64,000 nt of DNA from Fulvimarina uroteuthidis. Its GTDB lineage: Bacteria; Pseudomonadota; Alphaproteobacteria; Rhizobiales; Rhizobiaceae. A program made the position numbers and the translations under genes. Position 1 is the first letter of the stretch, and each line of letters opens with the position of its first letter. This document shows, in pieces, positions 18,136-27,236 of this stretch. The notes below the pieces were generated by a model. It made no database searches. It saw only the letters and a program-made list of their open reading frames with translations, and was not told the DNA's origin. The DNA is taken from assembly GCF_034321785.1 (NCBI RefSeq), contig NZ_JAXLPB010000002.1, forward strand, positions 868,001 to 932,000. The letters are read 5' to 3'.

Positions 18136-19023
18136 TCATTGCAGAACCTGCCGGATCAATTCGGCGAAGGCCGAGATGTCGGCGGCCCGGATCGTCGTCG
18201 GCCGAAAGGCGAGAACCAGATGGCGCGAGGGAACGGGTGCGGCGATCGGCAGGATGGCGATGCCGCCGGCCCGGGTCTCGTCGTCGATCGCGATCGACGG
18301 GATGAGCGTCGTGCCGAGGCCGCCCGCGACCATGCGAAGGATCGTGGTCAGGCTCGTCGCGCCAAGCCTTGCGCGGTTGTGGCGATCGGTGACGGCGCAG
18401 ATCTCCAGGGCTTGCGAGCGCATGCAATGGCCTTCCTCCAGGAGGATCATCCGTTCGCTGGCCAGAAGCTGCGGCGGCACCGGGCTGCGAAACCGTCCGA
18501 TTTCGGACATCGGGATCGCGAGGCTGAACACGTCCTCCACCAAGGGCACGGTCGCGATCCGGGCGTCGTCGATGGGAAGCGCCACGATCGCGCAGTCGAT
18601 ATCGCCGTCGTGAAGGTCGGCGACCAGCCGGTCGGTGACGCTCTCGCGGATCTCGCAGTCGAGATCGGGAAACTGCTGCGCGGCGATCGGCAGAAGCTTG
18701 GGCAACAGATAAGGGGCGACCGTCGCGATCATGCCCACCCTGAGGCGCCCGGACAGGATCGAGGCGCCGCGATCGGCCAGGCTCTCGAGATCCGCGACAT
18801 CGGCGAGTATGCGGCGCACGCGGCCCGCGATGAAGTTGCCGTCCGCCGTGAGCGTGACGCCGGAGGCCGCGCGGGAAAAGAGTTCGGTGCCCAGATAGCT
18901 CTCCATCTGCGCGATCTGGGTCGAGAGCGCCGGCTGGCTGATGTTGAGCTGCCGCGCCGCATTGCCGAAATGCAGGGTCTCGGACAGGGCCTGGAAATAG
19001 CGGAGTTGGCGCATCGTCATCAT
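18136..19023 (-). CDS. oxyR: OxyR-type LysR regulator of peroxide response
   Basis: A 295-residue LysR protein. The N-terminal helix-turn-helix is at about 1-62 (AARQLNISQPALSTQIAQMESYLG). In the ligand domain EEGHCMRSQALEIC carries the two cysteines nine residues apart that form the peroxide-sensing disulfide of OxyR. It is divergent from a katA catalase gene 129 bases away, the classical arrangement. The first of three Met codons is given as start; the ribosome site is weak, so 19020 or 19014 are possible. Oxidised OxyR probably activates katA from the intervening dyad. Confidence 0.9.
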   Translation of the reverse strand: MMTMRQLRYFQALSETLHFGNAARQLNISQPALSTQIAQMESYLGTELFSRAASGVTLTADGNFIAGRVRRILADVADLESLADRGASILSGRLRVGMIATVAPYLLPKLLPIAAQQFPDLDCEIRESVTDRLVADLHDGDIDCAIVALPIDDARIATVPLVEDVFSLAIPMSEIGRFRSPVPPQLLASERMILLEEGHCMRSQALEICAVTDRHNRARLGATSLTTILRMVAGGLGTTLIPSIAIDDETRAGGIAILPIAAPVPSRHLVLAFRPTTIRAADISAFAELIRQVLQ

Positions 19024-19031
19024 GTCGATAA

Positions 19032-19075
19032 GATAATCCAATAGGATAGCGAACAAAATACGATTGGCGATTATC
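19032..19075. promoter_or_regulatory. Imperfect dyad between oxyR and katA, candidate OxyR operator
   Basis: The arms gataatccaat (19032-19042) and attggcgattatc (19063-19075) are inverted relative to each other apart from a 2-base insertion, spanning about 44 bases. That is the size of the four-turn footprint of OxyR tetramers. Position in the divergent intergenic region supports the assignment. Confidence 0.45.
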
Positions 19076-19152
19076 GATCGTCGGCTGCATATTGGGCAAA
19101 CAAGTTTTGCGCGCAAGGACTGCGCGCCTGTCAACCGATCGAAGGAGGCCTC

Positions 19153-20709
19153 ATGGCTGATCGCAAAACTCTGAGAACGACGGCCGGAGCGCCCTGGCCG
19201 AACAATCAGGATTCCCTGTCCGCCGGCGAACGCGGGCCGCTGCTCATCCAGGACTACCAGCTGATCGAGAAGCTGGCCCATCAGAACCGCGAGCGCATTC
19301 CCGAGCGCACCGTGCACGCCAAGGGCTGGGGTGCCCACGGCAAGATGGTGATCACCGAGGACATCTCGAAATACACGAAGGCCAAGTGCCTGCAGCTGGG
19401 CGTGGAAACGCCGATGCTCGCGCGCTTCTCGACCGTCGCCGGCGAATCGGGCGCGGCCGATCACGAGCGCGACGTGCGCGGCTTCTCGCTGAAGTTCTAC
19501 ACCGAGGACGGCAACTGGGACATGGTCGGCAACAACACGCCGGTCTTCTTCGTTCGCGATCCCTACAAGTTCCCGGACTTCATCCACACCCAGAAGCGCC
19601 ATCCGAAGACCAACATGCGCTCGCCGACCGCCATGTTCGACTTCTGGGGCCTTTCGCCGGAAGCCCTGCACCAAGTGACGATCCTGATGTCCGACCGTGG
19701 CCTGCCGGAATCGCCCATGCACATGAACGGCTACGGTTCGCACACCTTCTCGCTGTGGAACGATGCCGGCGAACGCTATTGGGTGAAGTTCCACTACAAG
19801 ACCCAGCAGGGCCACGACTGGTTGTCGAACGCCGAGGCCGAGACGATCATCGGCAAGACGCGCGAGGGCTATCAGGAGCGCCTGTTCAACACGATCGAGA
19901 GCGGCAACTATCCGCGCTGGAAGTTCCAGATCCAGATCATGCCGGAACTGGAAGCCGAGACTTGCGAGTTCAATCCGTTCGATCTGACCAAGGTCTGGCC
20001 GCACGACCAGTTCCCGATGATCGACGTCGGCTATATCGAGCTCAACCGCAACGCGGACAATTATTTCGCCGAGATCGAGAACGCGGCGTTCTCGCCGTCC
20101 AACATCGTCCCGGGCATCTCCTTCTCGCCCGACAAGATGCTCCAGGCGCGGATCTTCTCCTATGCCGACGCCCACCGTTACCGGCTCGGCACCCATTACG
20201 AGACGATCCCGGTGAACCGTCCCAAGGTGGAGGTGCACAACTACCACAAGGACGGCACGATGAACGTCTATGGCGGCATTCGGTCCGGCAACGAGAACGC
20301 CTATTACGAGCCGAATTCCTATGCGGACGAAGGCGCGGCCGTCGAGGACCGTTCGGCGCAGGAGCCGCCCCTGCGGATCTCGGGCGATGCGGCCCGCTAC
20401 GACCACACCGCCTATGACGACTACAAGCAGGTCACGGACCTCGTCATGAAGGTCATGAACGAGGAGGAGCGCCAGCGCCTCTACGCCAACATGGGCGGCG
20501 CGATGGCCGGTGTTCCCGGTCCGATCGCCGAGCGTTGGTTCGGCCATCTGAAGCGGGTGCACCCGGACTACGAGGCCGGAGTCCGCAAGGCCTGGAACGA
20601 GGCCAATGCGGATGCCGGATACGACCCGAACGGCGTGCCGGTGACGGGCAAGACGCCACAGGCGACCTCCGGCAGCCATGCCGAAGACAAGCCCCAGGCG
20701 GCCGAATAA
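19153..20709 (+). CDS. katA: Monofunctional haem catalase, small-subunit clade
   Basis: A 518-residue catalase, the length of clade 3 small-subunit enzymes. The distal histidine is His55 in ERTVHAKG, the active-site Asn lies in DMVGNNTPVFFVRDP near 127, and the proximal haem ligand is Tyr337 in RIFSYADAHRYRLG. It converts hydrogen peroxide to water and oxygen in the cytoplasm. A strong AAGGAGG precedes the start. The C-terminus is slightly extended and polar. It is divergent from oxyR, which probably regulates it. Confidence 0.95.
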   Translation: MADRKTLRTTAGAPWPNNQDSLSAGERGPLLIQDYQLIEKLAHQNRERIPERTVHAKGWGAHGKMVITEDISKYTKAKCLQLGVETPMLARFSTVAGESGAADHERDVRGFSLKFYTEDGNWDMVGNNTPVFFVRDPYKFPDFIHTQKRHPKTNMRSPTAMFDFWGLSPEALHQVTILMSDRGLPESPMHMNGYGSHTFSLWNDAGERYWVKFHYKTQQGHDWLSNAEAETIIGKTREGYQERLFNTIESGNYPRWKFQIQIMPELEAETCEFNPFDLTKVWPHDQFPMIDVGYIELNRNADNYFAEIENAAFSPSNIVPGISFSPDKMLQARIFSYADAHRYRLGTHYETIPVNRPKVEVHNYHKDGTMNVYGGIRSGNENAYYEPNSYADEGAAVEDRSAQEPPLRISGDAARYDHTAYDDYKQVTDLVMKVMNEEERQRLYANMGGAMAGVPGPIAERWFGHLKRVHPDYEAGVRKAWNEANADAGYDPNGVPVTGKTPQATSGSHAEDKPQAAE

Positions 20710-20718
20710 GCACGACGC

Positions 20719-20742
20719 GCGAGGCCGGGAAACCGGCCTCGC
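20719..20742 (+). terminator. Hairpin after katA
   Basis: A perfect 10-bp stem, gcgaggccgg / ccggcctcgc, has a gaaa tetraloop and starts ten bases after the katA stop. The T-tract is poor, so termination may be weak or rho-assisted. Confidence 0.55.
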
Positions 20743-20914
20743 TGCCATCTGGCGGCGGGCTTCGCTGACCTCCCGGGCGCCCACCGAAACGTTCGGTGGA
20801 TGCCGCAAATCGTTCGCAACGCGATCGACTGAAGCGATTTTTTTAAAACGCCCTTAGCATCTTGTCGGCATGGTCGTAACATCAAGCGAACCGCTCGCTC
20901 TCGAGGATGTTTCC

Positions 20915-22615
20915 ATGGCTTTGCTCTCCGGTTTCGACACCACGCTTTCCAACGTGAACATTGCGGGCCAGGCCGCGCTCGCCGCGTTCTCGGGCGGCGC
21001 CATACCGCCCGGATGGAGCGTCGTCGCGCCTGCGCAGCTGGGGATCGCGCCGCAATATCAGGACGGCAACTACTTCACCAATGGCAGCGCCAGCGCCATC
21101 GTGCTGCAGCAGGGCAATTTCGTGATCGTTTCGTTTCGCGGAACGGACGACCAGGGCGATGCCCTTTATTTCCCGCAGCTGGTCTCCGGCACCTATATCG
21201 ACAATTTCCGGCCGCTCCTGAGCGCCGTCGCGGCAGCCGCGCCGGCCGGGACCGAATTCGGGTTCACCGGGGCAAGCCTCGGTGCCGGCGCAGCCAACCA
21301 GCTCGCCTCCATCGCATCCAGCGCCTATGGCGGCACGTTCGCGGGGGCGCAATTCGTCGCCTTCGCCTCGCCCAACATCTCGAACGCCAGCGGCATCCTG
21401 AATTTCGGCTTCGAGAACGATCCGATCTACCGGGTGATCGCCAACCATGGCGACAACCCGTCCAGCCTCGACAATCTGGTTCTGGCGACGTCGGAATACA
21501 TGGCCGGCAACTACGATGGCCGACACCCTTACGACGAATACGCCCACAATCGGGCCGACCTCGCCTTCGACGCGCTCGGCCGGCTGGCGGTCTCGAGCTT
21601 CTATGAGGCGATGGGGCCGGATTCCGTCGTCATCTTCGACGCCCATGCGGGCGTGGTGCAGGACAGGATGCCGGGACGCGAAAGCACCGGCGCCTTCTAT
21701 CTCGGCGAGACGCGCGACGACACGATCGTGGGGCGGGCCGGCAACGACGTGATCGAAGGCTTCGGCGGCAACGACGTTCTGGTCGGTGGCGGCGGCAACG
21801 ACCTGCTCGTCGGCGGCGAGGGGGTCGACACGGCCTCCTATGGCGGAACCGCGAACCGGTACGGCCTCCTCGACGTGCAGGGCCAGATCGTGGTGACGAC
21901 CGCCTCGGGCGAGGGCACCGACCGCACCGTCGGCATCGAACGGTTCCAGTTCGCCGATCGCGTCGTCGCGGCCGGCGATGTCCCGAACGTTCTCGAATAT
22001 GTCGCGAGCCATCGCGATCTGATCACCGCTTTCGGCACCAATGGCGAGGCCGCACTTGGCCACTTCCTCGCCCATGGATTTGCCGAGGGCCGGCAGGCGA
22101 CCTTCGATGCGCTGGCGTATACGGCGAGCCATGCCGACCTGATCAGGGCCTTCGGGCTGAACGAGGCCGCCTCGGCGGGTCACTTCATCACCAGCGGCAT
22201 GGCCGAGGGCCGGCAGGTGACCTTCGACGCGATGGAATACACGGCAAGCTACACCGACCTGATCACGGCCTTCGGCACGAACGAGGCCGCCGCGGCGCGC
22301 CATTTCATCGCCAGCGGATTTGGCGAGGGTCGGCGGTCGACCTTCGACGCGATCGAATATACCGCAAGCCACGCCGACCTGATCGTGGCATTCGGGACCA
22401 ACGAAGACGCCGCGACGCGTCACTTCGTCGAGAACGGCTATCGTGAAGGCCGGCTGGCGGACAGTTTCGACGCCAGGCAATATGCCGCGAACTATGCCGA
22501 TCTCCGGGCCGCCTTTTCCAACGGATCGGGCGGGTATGACGAGGATGCGGCGGCGCTGCACTTCGTCCGGTTCGGTTTCGCGGAAGGCCGGACGGACGAT
22601 CTGATCCTCGGCTGA
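20915..22615 (+). CDS. Secreted lipase-like RTX protein with five C-terminal 40-residue repeats
   Basis: A 566-residue protein; the start at 20915 is favoured over 20870 because GAGG lies 8 bases upstream. Residues about 60-200 look like a lipase class 3-type hydrolase: VIVSFRGTDDQGD then GASLGAG with candidate nucleophile Ser121. Next come two or three RTX nonapeptides (GRAGNDVIEGFGGNDVLVGG). From about 358 to the end are five tandem ~40-residue repeats with consensus Y-x-A-S-x-x-D-L-I-x-A-F-G-x-N-x-x-A-A-x-x-H-F-x-x-x-G-x-x-E-G-R. There is no signal peptide, which fits type I secretion. Substrate is unknown. Similar repeats end the serralysin-like protein about 1.5 kb downstream. Confidence 0.78.
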   Translation: MALLSGFDTTLSNVNIAGQAALAAFSGGAIPPGWSVVAPAQLGIAPQYQDGNYFTNGSASAIVLQQGNFVIVSFRGTDDQGDALYFPQLVSGTYIDNFRPLLSAVAAAAPAGTEFGFTGASLGAGAANQLASIASSAYGGTFAGAQFVAFASPNISNASGILNFGFENDPIYRVIANHGDNPSSLDNLVLATSEYMAGNYDGRHPYDEYAHNRADLAFDALGRLAVSSFYEAMGPDSVVIFDAHAGVVQDRMPGRESTGAFYLGETRDDTIVGRAGNDVIEGFGGNDVLVGGGGNDLLVGGEGVDTASYGGTANRYGLLDVQGQIVVTTASGEGTDRTVGIERFQFADRVVAAGDVPNVLEYVASHRDLITAFGTNGEAALGHFLAHGFAEGRQATFDALAYTASHADLIRAFGLNEAASAGHFITSGMAEGRQVTFDAMEYTASYTDLITAFGTNEAAAARHFIASGFGEGRRSTFDAIEYTASHADLIVAFGTNEDAATRHFVENGYREGRLADSFDARQYAANYADLRAAFSNGSGGYDEDAAALHFVRFGFAEGRTDDLILG

Positions 22616-22976
22616 CGAGCATCGGTTCGCGGCCCGCACTTGCCATCCAAACGGCTTGCCGAGCCCGGGAAACGGCCTCGGCTGATCGCGAGGGCGATGG
22701 CGATCGCCGCCCGTCGTCCCGGCTCGCGGTGCGGATCGCCGCCTCCAGACCGCAGCTTGTTGTCCAAGCTCGCAGAAGCGCGCGTCGCAGACGCCGGCCG
22801 GTCCCCGAAGCGGGTTGCCGGTCGACGCCGCAGCCGCCAAGAAAACCGCCGGATCGAACCGGCGTCGCCGTTCACCCCCGGCATTGTCCGCCGAAAGCCC
22901 GGCGTGACGCAAACCCGCATCGACTGCGGGCGGTCGTTGCCGTAAGTCGAGCCGAAGGACGACGGCACGGAATGGA
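22616..22976. other. Intergenic region, nothing recognised
   Basis: About 360 bases between the lipase-like gene and the metallo-hydrolase gene. Overlapping open frames are present but have no motifs. It presumably holds the promoter of the downstream gene. Confidence 0.5.
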
Positions 22977-24050
22977 ATGATGAACCGGCGAAGCGTACTG
23001 AAGATCCTGGGCCTTACCGGCATCGCGCTCGGCGGGGGTCTCACCGCGACCAGGGCTTTCGGCGGCAACCCCTATTATGGCGGTCCGCCCAGCGACCATT
23101 TCGACGGCCGCCTTTTCTTCAATCCCGCCGGCGATGAGCCGTCCGGATTCTCGGACCTGCTGCGCTGGAAGCTGGGCGGGGGGCGGGCCGACTGGCCGAG
23201 CCGCTGGCCGCAGCCGGCCTTGACGCCGCCGGACACGCCGGAGCGTCTGACGGGAAACGCCTTGCGGGTCACGATGATCGGCCACGCGACGCTTCTGATA
23301 CAGGTGTCGGGGGTCAACATCCTGACCGACCCGGTCTTCTCGCAACGCGCCTCGCCCTTCGGCTTTGCCGGCCCGCACCGCGTCAGCGACCCAGGCATCG
23401 CCTTCGACGACCTGCCGCCGATCCATCTGGTCCTCCTCAGCCACAACCATTACGACCATATGGATCTCGATACGCTCGCAAGACTGGCCCATCGCGATGA
23501 TCCCGTGGTCTGTACCCCGCTCGGCAACGATACCATCATCCGCGAACGGGCGCCGGGCATGCGCATCGTCGCACAGGATTGGGGCGATGTTCACGCCATC
23601 GGACCGCTGCGCATTCATTGCGAGCCGACGCATCACTGGTCGGCGCGCGGCGTGACGGACCGGCGCATGGCGCTCTGGTCGTCCTTCATGATCGAAGGGC
23701 CCGCCGGGCGGATCTATCATGTCGGCGACACGGGATTTGCCGGCGGGCGGAACTATCGCGACGCCCGCGCCCGGCACGGTCCCGTTCGCCTCGCCCTTCT
23801 GCCCATCGGAGCCTACGAGCCGCGCTGGTTCATGCGCCCCGTCCATCAGAACCCCGAAGAGGCCGTTGTGGGCTTCACGCTTCTCGATGCCGCCTATGCG
23901 GTCGGCCACCATTGGGCGACATTCCAGCTGACCGACGAAGCGATCACCGATCCGCGCGACAGTCTGCATGCCGCGCTGGACGCACAGGGCATCGCTCGCG
24001 CTCGGTTCCGTCCGCTCGTTGCTGGCGAAAGCTTCGACGTTCCGGGCTGA
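22977..24050 (+). CDS. Metallo-beta-lactamase-fold hydrolase, NAPE-PLD/UlaG-like, exported
   Basis: A 357-residue protein with an N-terminal signal that looks twin-arginine-like (NRRSVLKILGLTGIALGGG). The zinc motif SHNHYDHMD gives His156, His158, Asp160 and His161; further ligands are likely in EPTHHWSARG, YHVGDTGF and AVGHHWATF. This pattern and length match N-acyl-phosphatidylethanolamine phospholipase D-like enzymes of the beta-lactamase superfamily. Export suggests action on lipids or lactones in the periplasm; the true substrate is unknown. It is convergent with the serralysin-like gene, 22 bases apart. Confidence 0.82.
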   Translation: MMNRRSVLKILGLTGIALGGGLTATRAFGGNPYYGGPPSDHFDGRLFFNPAGDEPSGFSDLLRWKLGGGRADWPSRWPQPALTPPDTPERLTGNALRVTMIGHATLLIQVSGVNILTDPVFSQRASPFGFAGPHRVSDPGIAFDDLPPIHLVLLSHNHYDHMDLDTLARLAHRDDPVVCTPLGNDTIIRERAPGMRIVAQDWGDVHAIGPLRIHCEPTHHWSARGVTDRRMALWSSFMIEGPAGRIYHVGDTGFAGGRNYRDARARHGPVRLALLPIGAYEPRWFMRPVHQNPEEAVVGFTLLDAAYAVGHHWATFQLTDEAITDPRDSLHAALDAQGIARARFRPLVAGESFDVPG

Positions 24051-24072
24051 CCGCGCGGGCGGCCGTCGAGGT

Positions 24073-25860
24073 TCATGCAATCTCGACGGGCGCCGTGCCG
24101 AGCAGGCGCTCCTCGGCAACACCGAACCAGTAGAGATGCTGCAGCGGATTCATGCCGGCGGCCGCGACGTCAGGGTTCTGGCCGAAATAGGTTTCAGTAT
24201 CGAAGAACGTCGACGCAGCGCGTCCTTCTCGCGCGCCGAACTGAAGATAATGATCATAGGCCGTCACGCTGCCGTTCTTTACGGCGGCCGCAACGTCGGC
24301 GTTGGATGCAAGGTACGATTTCGTATCGAACAACGGAACAGCATCCCGGCCTTCACGCTCTCCGAACAGGCGGAAATGCTCCAGTCCGGATTTGAACGCT
24401 CCGGCGGAGACGGCGTTCGCGACGTCGAGGTTTTCCTGCAGGTAGAAAACCTCGTCGAAGGGAATGGCGTTGGGCTGGGGGGGCGGTGCTTGAACGAGGC
24501 GGATGCCATCGACCGTTTGAACGAGCTCGACACTGGAGAGAAGGGCGGATCCGCCGTCGTAGGACAGCAGAGCGCGACCGTCCGAGGCGATGCCGGTTTG
24601 CATCCCCGTGCCGGCAATGGTCAGAACGAGCATATCCGTGCCGCGACCGCCGTCGACCACATCAGCCCCGACCCGTGTCTGAACGATGTCGTCGCCCGCG
24701 CCGGCGACAATCCGATTGTCGGCATTGTTGGCAATGATGCGATCAGCGCCCGAACCGCCGATCGCGTTCTCGATGACAACGCCGTTGGCGATCGTAAAGC
24801 CGCCTTGAACGCCCTCATTCAGTGAAAGGTAGCCGCCGGCGCTGGGTCCGGTAAGGGGCGCCTCGCGAAGGTCGATGAGCGAGCGGACGGAGGAGGTGGA
24901 GTTGTCGATCGTGTCGATGCCCCCGGTATCCCAAAGGGTCGTCCAGAACGCGCCGGGTCCATTTTCGGTGCCGAGTCCGTAGGTGTTATCCTCGGTCCGG
25001 TAGTCTCTGTTCACGCCGTAGATCGTCTGCAGCGCAGCGACGTCGAGTGCGCCCAGGCCTCCAAGATTGCCATAGACCGGATTTGCCGCGCCGAACACCG
25101 AAGCGAGATTCGTGATGTAGGACATCACCGTGAACGGCGCCTGATTCTGCCCGTCGCCGATGTCTTCATCACCTGTGACCAGGGGAAACGTCGTTGCATC
25201 GGCCCGGTCGCCGCCGTCATGCGGATGAGCCAGCCCCATGCCGTGGCCGAGCTCATGGATGATCGTGTTGAACCCATCGCCACCACGTTGCAACTCGGCC
25301 CATTGCGGCAGGTCTTGATTGAAGATGCCGTAGACCTGATTGGGGTTCGATGGGAACGGGCTCGTCCCGTTGGGTCCCAGATGAAAACCGGCCGTCTTGT
25401 CCGTCAAAAGGTCGATACCGGCCTGCCACTCCACGATGTTCGCCTCAGCCAGGGACGCGGCTTCTTCAAACCGCAGGGGCGTTACGGCCGCGAACAGATC
25501 GAATGCCTGGGTGAATGCGGCTTTTTCGTCATTCGACCAGGGGTCCATGAGCGCCGTCTGCGGCGGCCTGTCGGTCGGATCGTCCGCCAGGGAATTGAAG
25601 AAGGCGATCGGCCCGACAGTGTCCGAAACGTCCGATTGATCGGCAAAATAGTATGTAATCGGCCCGGTATCCGTCCGCCAACTGTTCGCTCCCCAGATGA
25701 GGGCGTCGATATAGACGTTGTTGAACCCGGAGCCCGCATTCGTCGGGCTTTGAAGCGCACCAGCATTCAAGGACGCGTCACTTGCCATGAACCGGTTGTC
25801 GAGTGTGCTGAGCCAAAGTCCTGACTCCTGCTTGTTGAAGTGATTACACAAGTAGCACAC
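24073..25860 (-). CDS. Serralysin-like M10 metalloprotease with C-terminal repeats
   Basis: A 595-residue reading from a GTG at 25860, chosen because AAGGA lies 7 bases upstream. The resulting N-terminus MCYLCNH resembles the Cys-rich start of related alphaproteobacterial RTX proteases. The zinc site HELGHGMGLAH gives His202, Glu203, His206 and His212; the Met-turn is PFTVMSYI. A short RTX-type segment follows (SGADRIIANNADNRIVAGAGDD). The C-terminus has three ~45-residue repeats (FDEVFYLQENLDVANAV..., FDTKSYLASNADVAAAV..., FDTETYFGQNPDVAAA...) with HxxxFGxxEGR-type ends, related to those of the lipase-like protein. It is probably secreted by a type I system encoded elsewhere. Confidence 0.82.
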   Translation of the reverse strand: MCYLCNHFNKQESGLWLSTLDNRFMASDASLNAGALQSPTNAGSGFNNVYIDALIWGANSWRTDTGPITYYFADQSDVSDTVGPIAFFNSLADDPTDRPPQTALMDPWSNDEKAAFTQAFDLFAAVTPLRFEEAASLAEANIVEWQAGIDLLTDKTAGFHLGPNGTSPFPSNPNQVYGIFNQDLPQWAELQRGGDGFNTIIHELGHGMGLAHPHDGGDRADATTFPLVTGDEDIGDGQNQAPFTVMSYITNLASVFGAANPVYGNLGGLGALDVAALQTIYGVNRDYRTEDNTYGLGTENGPGAFWTTLWDTGGIDTIDNSTSSVRSLIDLREAPLTGPSAGGYLSLNEGVQGGFTIANGVVIENAIGGSGADRIIANNADNRIVAGAGDDIVQTRVGADVVDGGRGTDMLVLTIAGTGMQTGIASDGRALLSYDGGSALLSSVELVQTVDGIRLVQAPPPQPNAIPFDEVFYLQENLDVANAVSAGAFKSGLEHFRLFGEREGRDAVPLFDTKSYLASNADVAAAVKNGSVTAYDHYLQFGAREGRAASTFFDTETYFGQNPDVAAAGMNPLQHLYWFGVAEERLLGTAPVEIA

Positions 25861-26310
25861 CGGATGTTCCTTCGCCAAGTATTCGCGAGTCGGCAGACGT
25901 CGCGCTATTTCGTCAGTGATTCGATATCGAACGTATCGCCACGAGAATTAAATGTCCTAAGCAAATCTGCCACACCAGATCGCGGAACCGATAGCCTGGC
26001 TTGTTCGAAACTGGACTGAATAGCGCAATGTCTTCTTTTGATGCTCCGACTCTTTACCCGCATGGTCGGGACCGACCTGCGCTCAATGCCGTGGACGAGG
26101 GTTGAGGCAAGGTTCGATGACCTTGCACCCGGCTTTCATGCGGCCATGGGCGAAAGCCGCCACCTCCCGCTCCGCTCCGATTGGAGAAGCGTCGCAAGCC
26201 GGCGTTTCCGGGCTTTGCCACGATGGCGCTGCTCGTTGCCATGTCTCGCCAATCCTTCGACCGTTCCGCCGCGCGGGCAGGCGTCGGGGCACGTCTCGGG
26301 GCGCCGGGCG
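25861..26310. other. Intergenic region between two minus-strand genes
   Basis: About 450 bases of somewhat lower GC near 25.9-26.0 kb. It should carry the promoter of the serralysin-like gene. No RNA gene, repeat or credible small gene was seen. Confidence 0.5.
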
Positions 26311-27225
26311 CTACACGCGGCGGAGCTGCTTCTCCAGCGTGTCGAACGCTTTCTGGAACACGGTCTCATGCACGGTCGGGATGAGCGTGAGATCGTCCTG
26401 CGCCGTTGCCGTCCAGTCGGCCGTCCAGACGGCGAAGGTCTGGCCGTTGTCGGTCACCGGATAGAGACGCGCGCCCGCATGGTAGTTGAGCCACGGCATC
26501 GGGCTCTTCAGGATGCGGTAGCGGAACGCGTGCTCCGTATCGGAGAGGTAGGTGAGCTGCTCCCAGAGCGCGCCTTCGCCGAAGAGAAAGTCGCGCACGC
26601 CCGAGATCTTGTTCGGGCGCGCGCCGTCTCGCATGTGCATCCGGGTGATGTCCTCGTGCCATCCGCCCATGCCGCTGAAATCGCGCATCGTCGCCCACAC
26701 GGTCTCGATCGGCGCGGCGATCAGGCTCGAAGTGAACACCTTGGCCGGGCGCAGGCCCTGCCAGCGCTGCGTATCGGCCGGCCGGGCGATGCCGGCGACC
26801 CTGCCGGCCAGCGCCTTCAGCCCGGCGGCGAAGACATCGTTGGACACGATGTCGACATACTTGCCGGCATCACCGGGCTGCTCGTCGAACTCCGCCCACC
26901 ACCGAACGAAGGTCCGGTCCGACTTCGTTTCGGGAATGAGCTCCATCCCTGCCAGATAGTTCGTGACGGGAAAGGCCGGCGTCTCGAAATTGTAGGTGAA
27001 GCCATAGCGGCTGTCGTCCAGCGACAAGAGGCGCTCGCGCACGGCCGTCCCGTCGGCAAGAGCGAAGGAGCGGATGCACCCCACGACGTCCGCGTCGAGA
27101 CCGTTCTCGATGTCGCTGCGCGTAATCGCCGGGTTCCAGCTCGGCATGGCGTTGAAATCGCGAATGACGCTCCAGACGACCTCGACCGGAGCGTCGACGA
27201 TGGTGCTGGCGAAGGCCTTGGCCAT
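26311..27225 (-). CDS. Tandem SRPBCC (START-like) domain protein
   Basis: A 304-residue protein with two copies of the Bet v 1/START-like SRPBCC fold, about 1-150 and 160-300. Each starts with the typical first strand and helix (AFASTIVDAPVEVVWSVIRDF and VFTSSLIAAPIETVWATMRDF) followed by a W-rich MxxW loop (MPSWNPAI, MGGWHEDI). Such folds bind hydrophobic ligands or act as cyclases; the ligand here is unknown. AAGGA lies 7 bases before the start. It sits 11 bases downstream of the TIM-barrel gene and ends the minus-strand Tm-1-like operon, so it probably shares that unknown pathway. Confidence 0.75.
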   Translation of the reverse strand: MAKAFASTIVDAPVEVVWSVIRDFNAMPSWNPAITRSDIENGLDADVVGCIRSFALADGTAVRERLLSLDDSRYGFTYNFETPAFPVTNYLAGMELIPETKSDRTFVRWWAEFDEQPGDAGKYVDIVSNDVFAAGLKALAGRVAGIARPADTQRWQGLRPAKVFTSSLIAAPIETVWATMRDFSGMGGWHEDITRMHMRDGARPNKISGVRDFLFGEGALWEQLTYLSDTEHAFRYRILKSPMPWLNYHAGARLYPVTDNGQTFAVWTADWTATAQDDLTLIPTVHETVFQKAFDTLEKQLRRV

Positions 27226-27236
27226 GGGGTCTTCCT

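Noticed and set aside
20882..23068. A 728-codon minus-strand frame over the lipase-like gene
   Set aside because: Its apparent repeats are reverse translations of the 40-residue repeats on the plus strand; no start site or domain.
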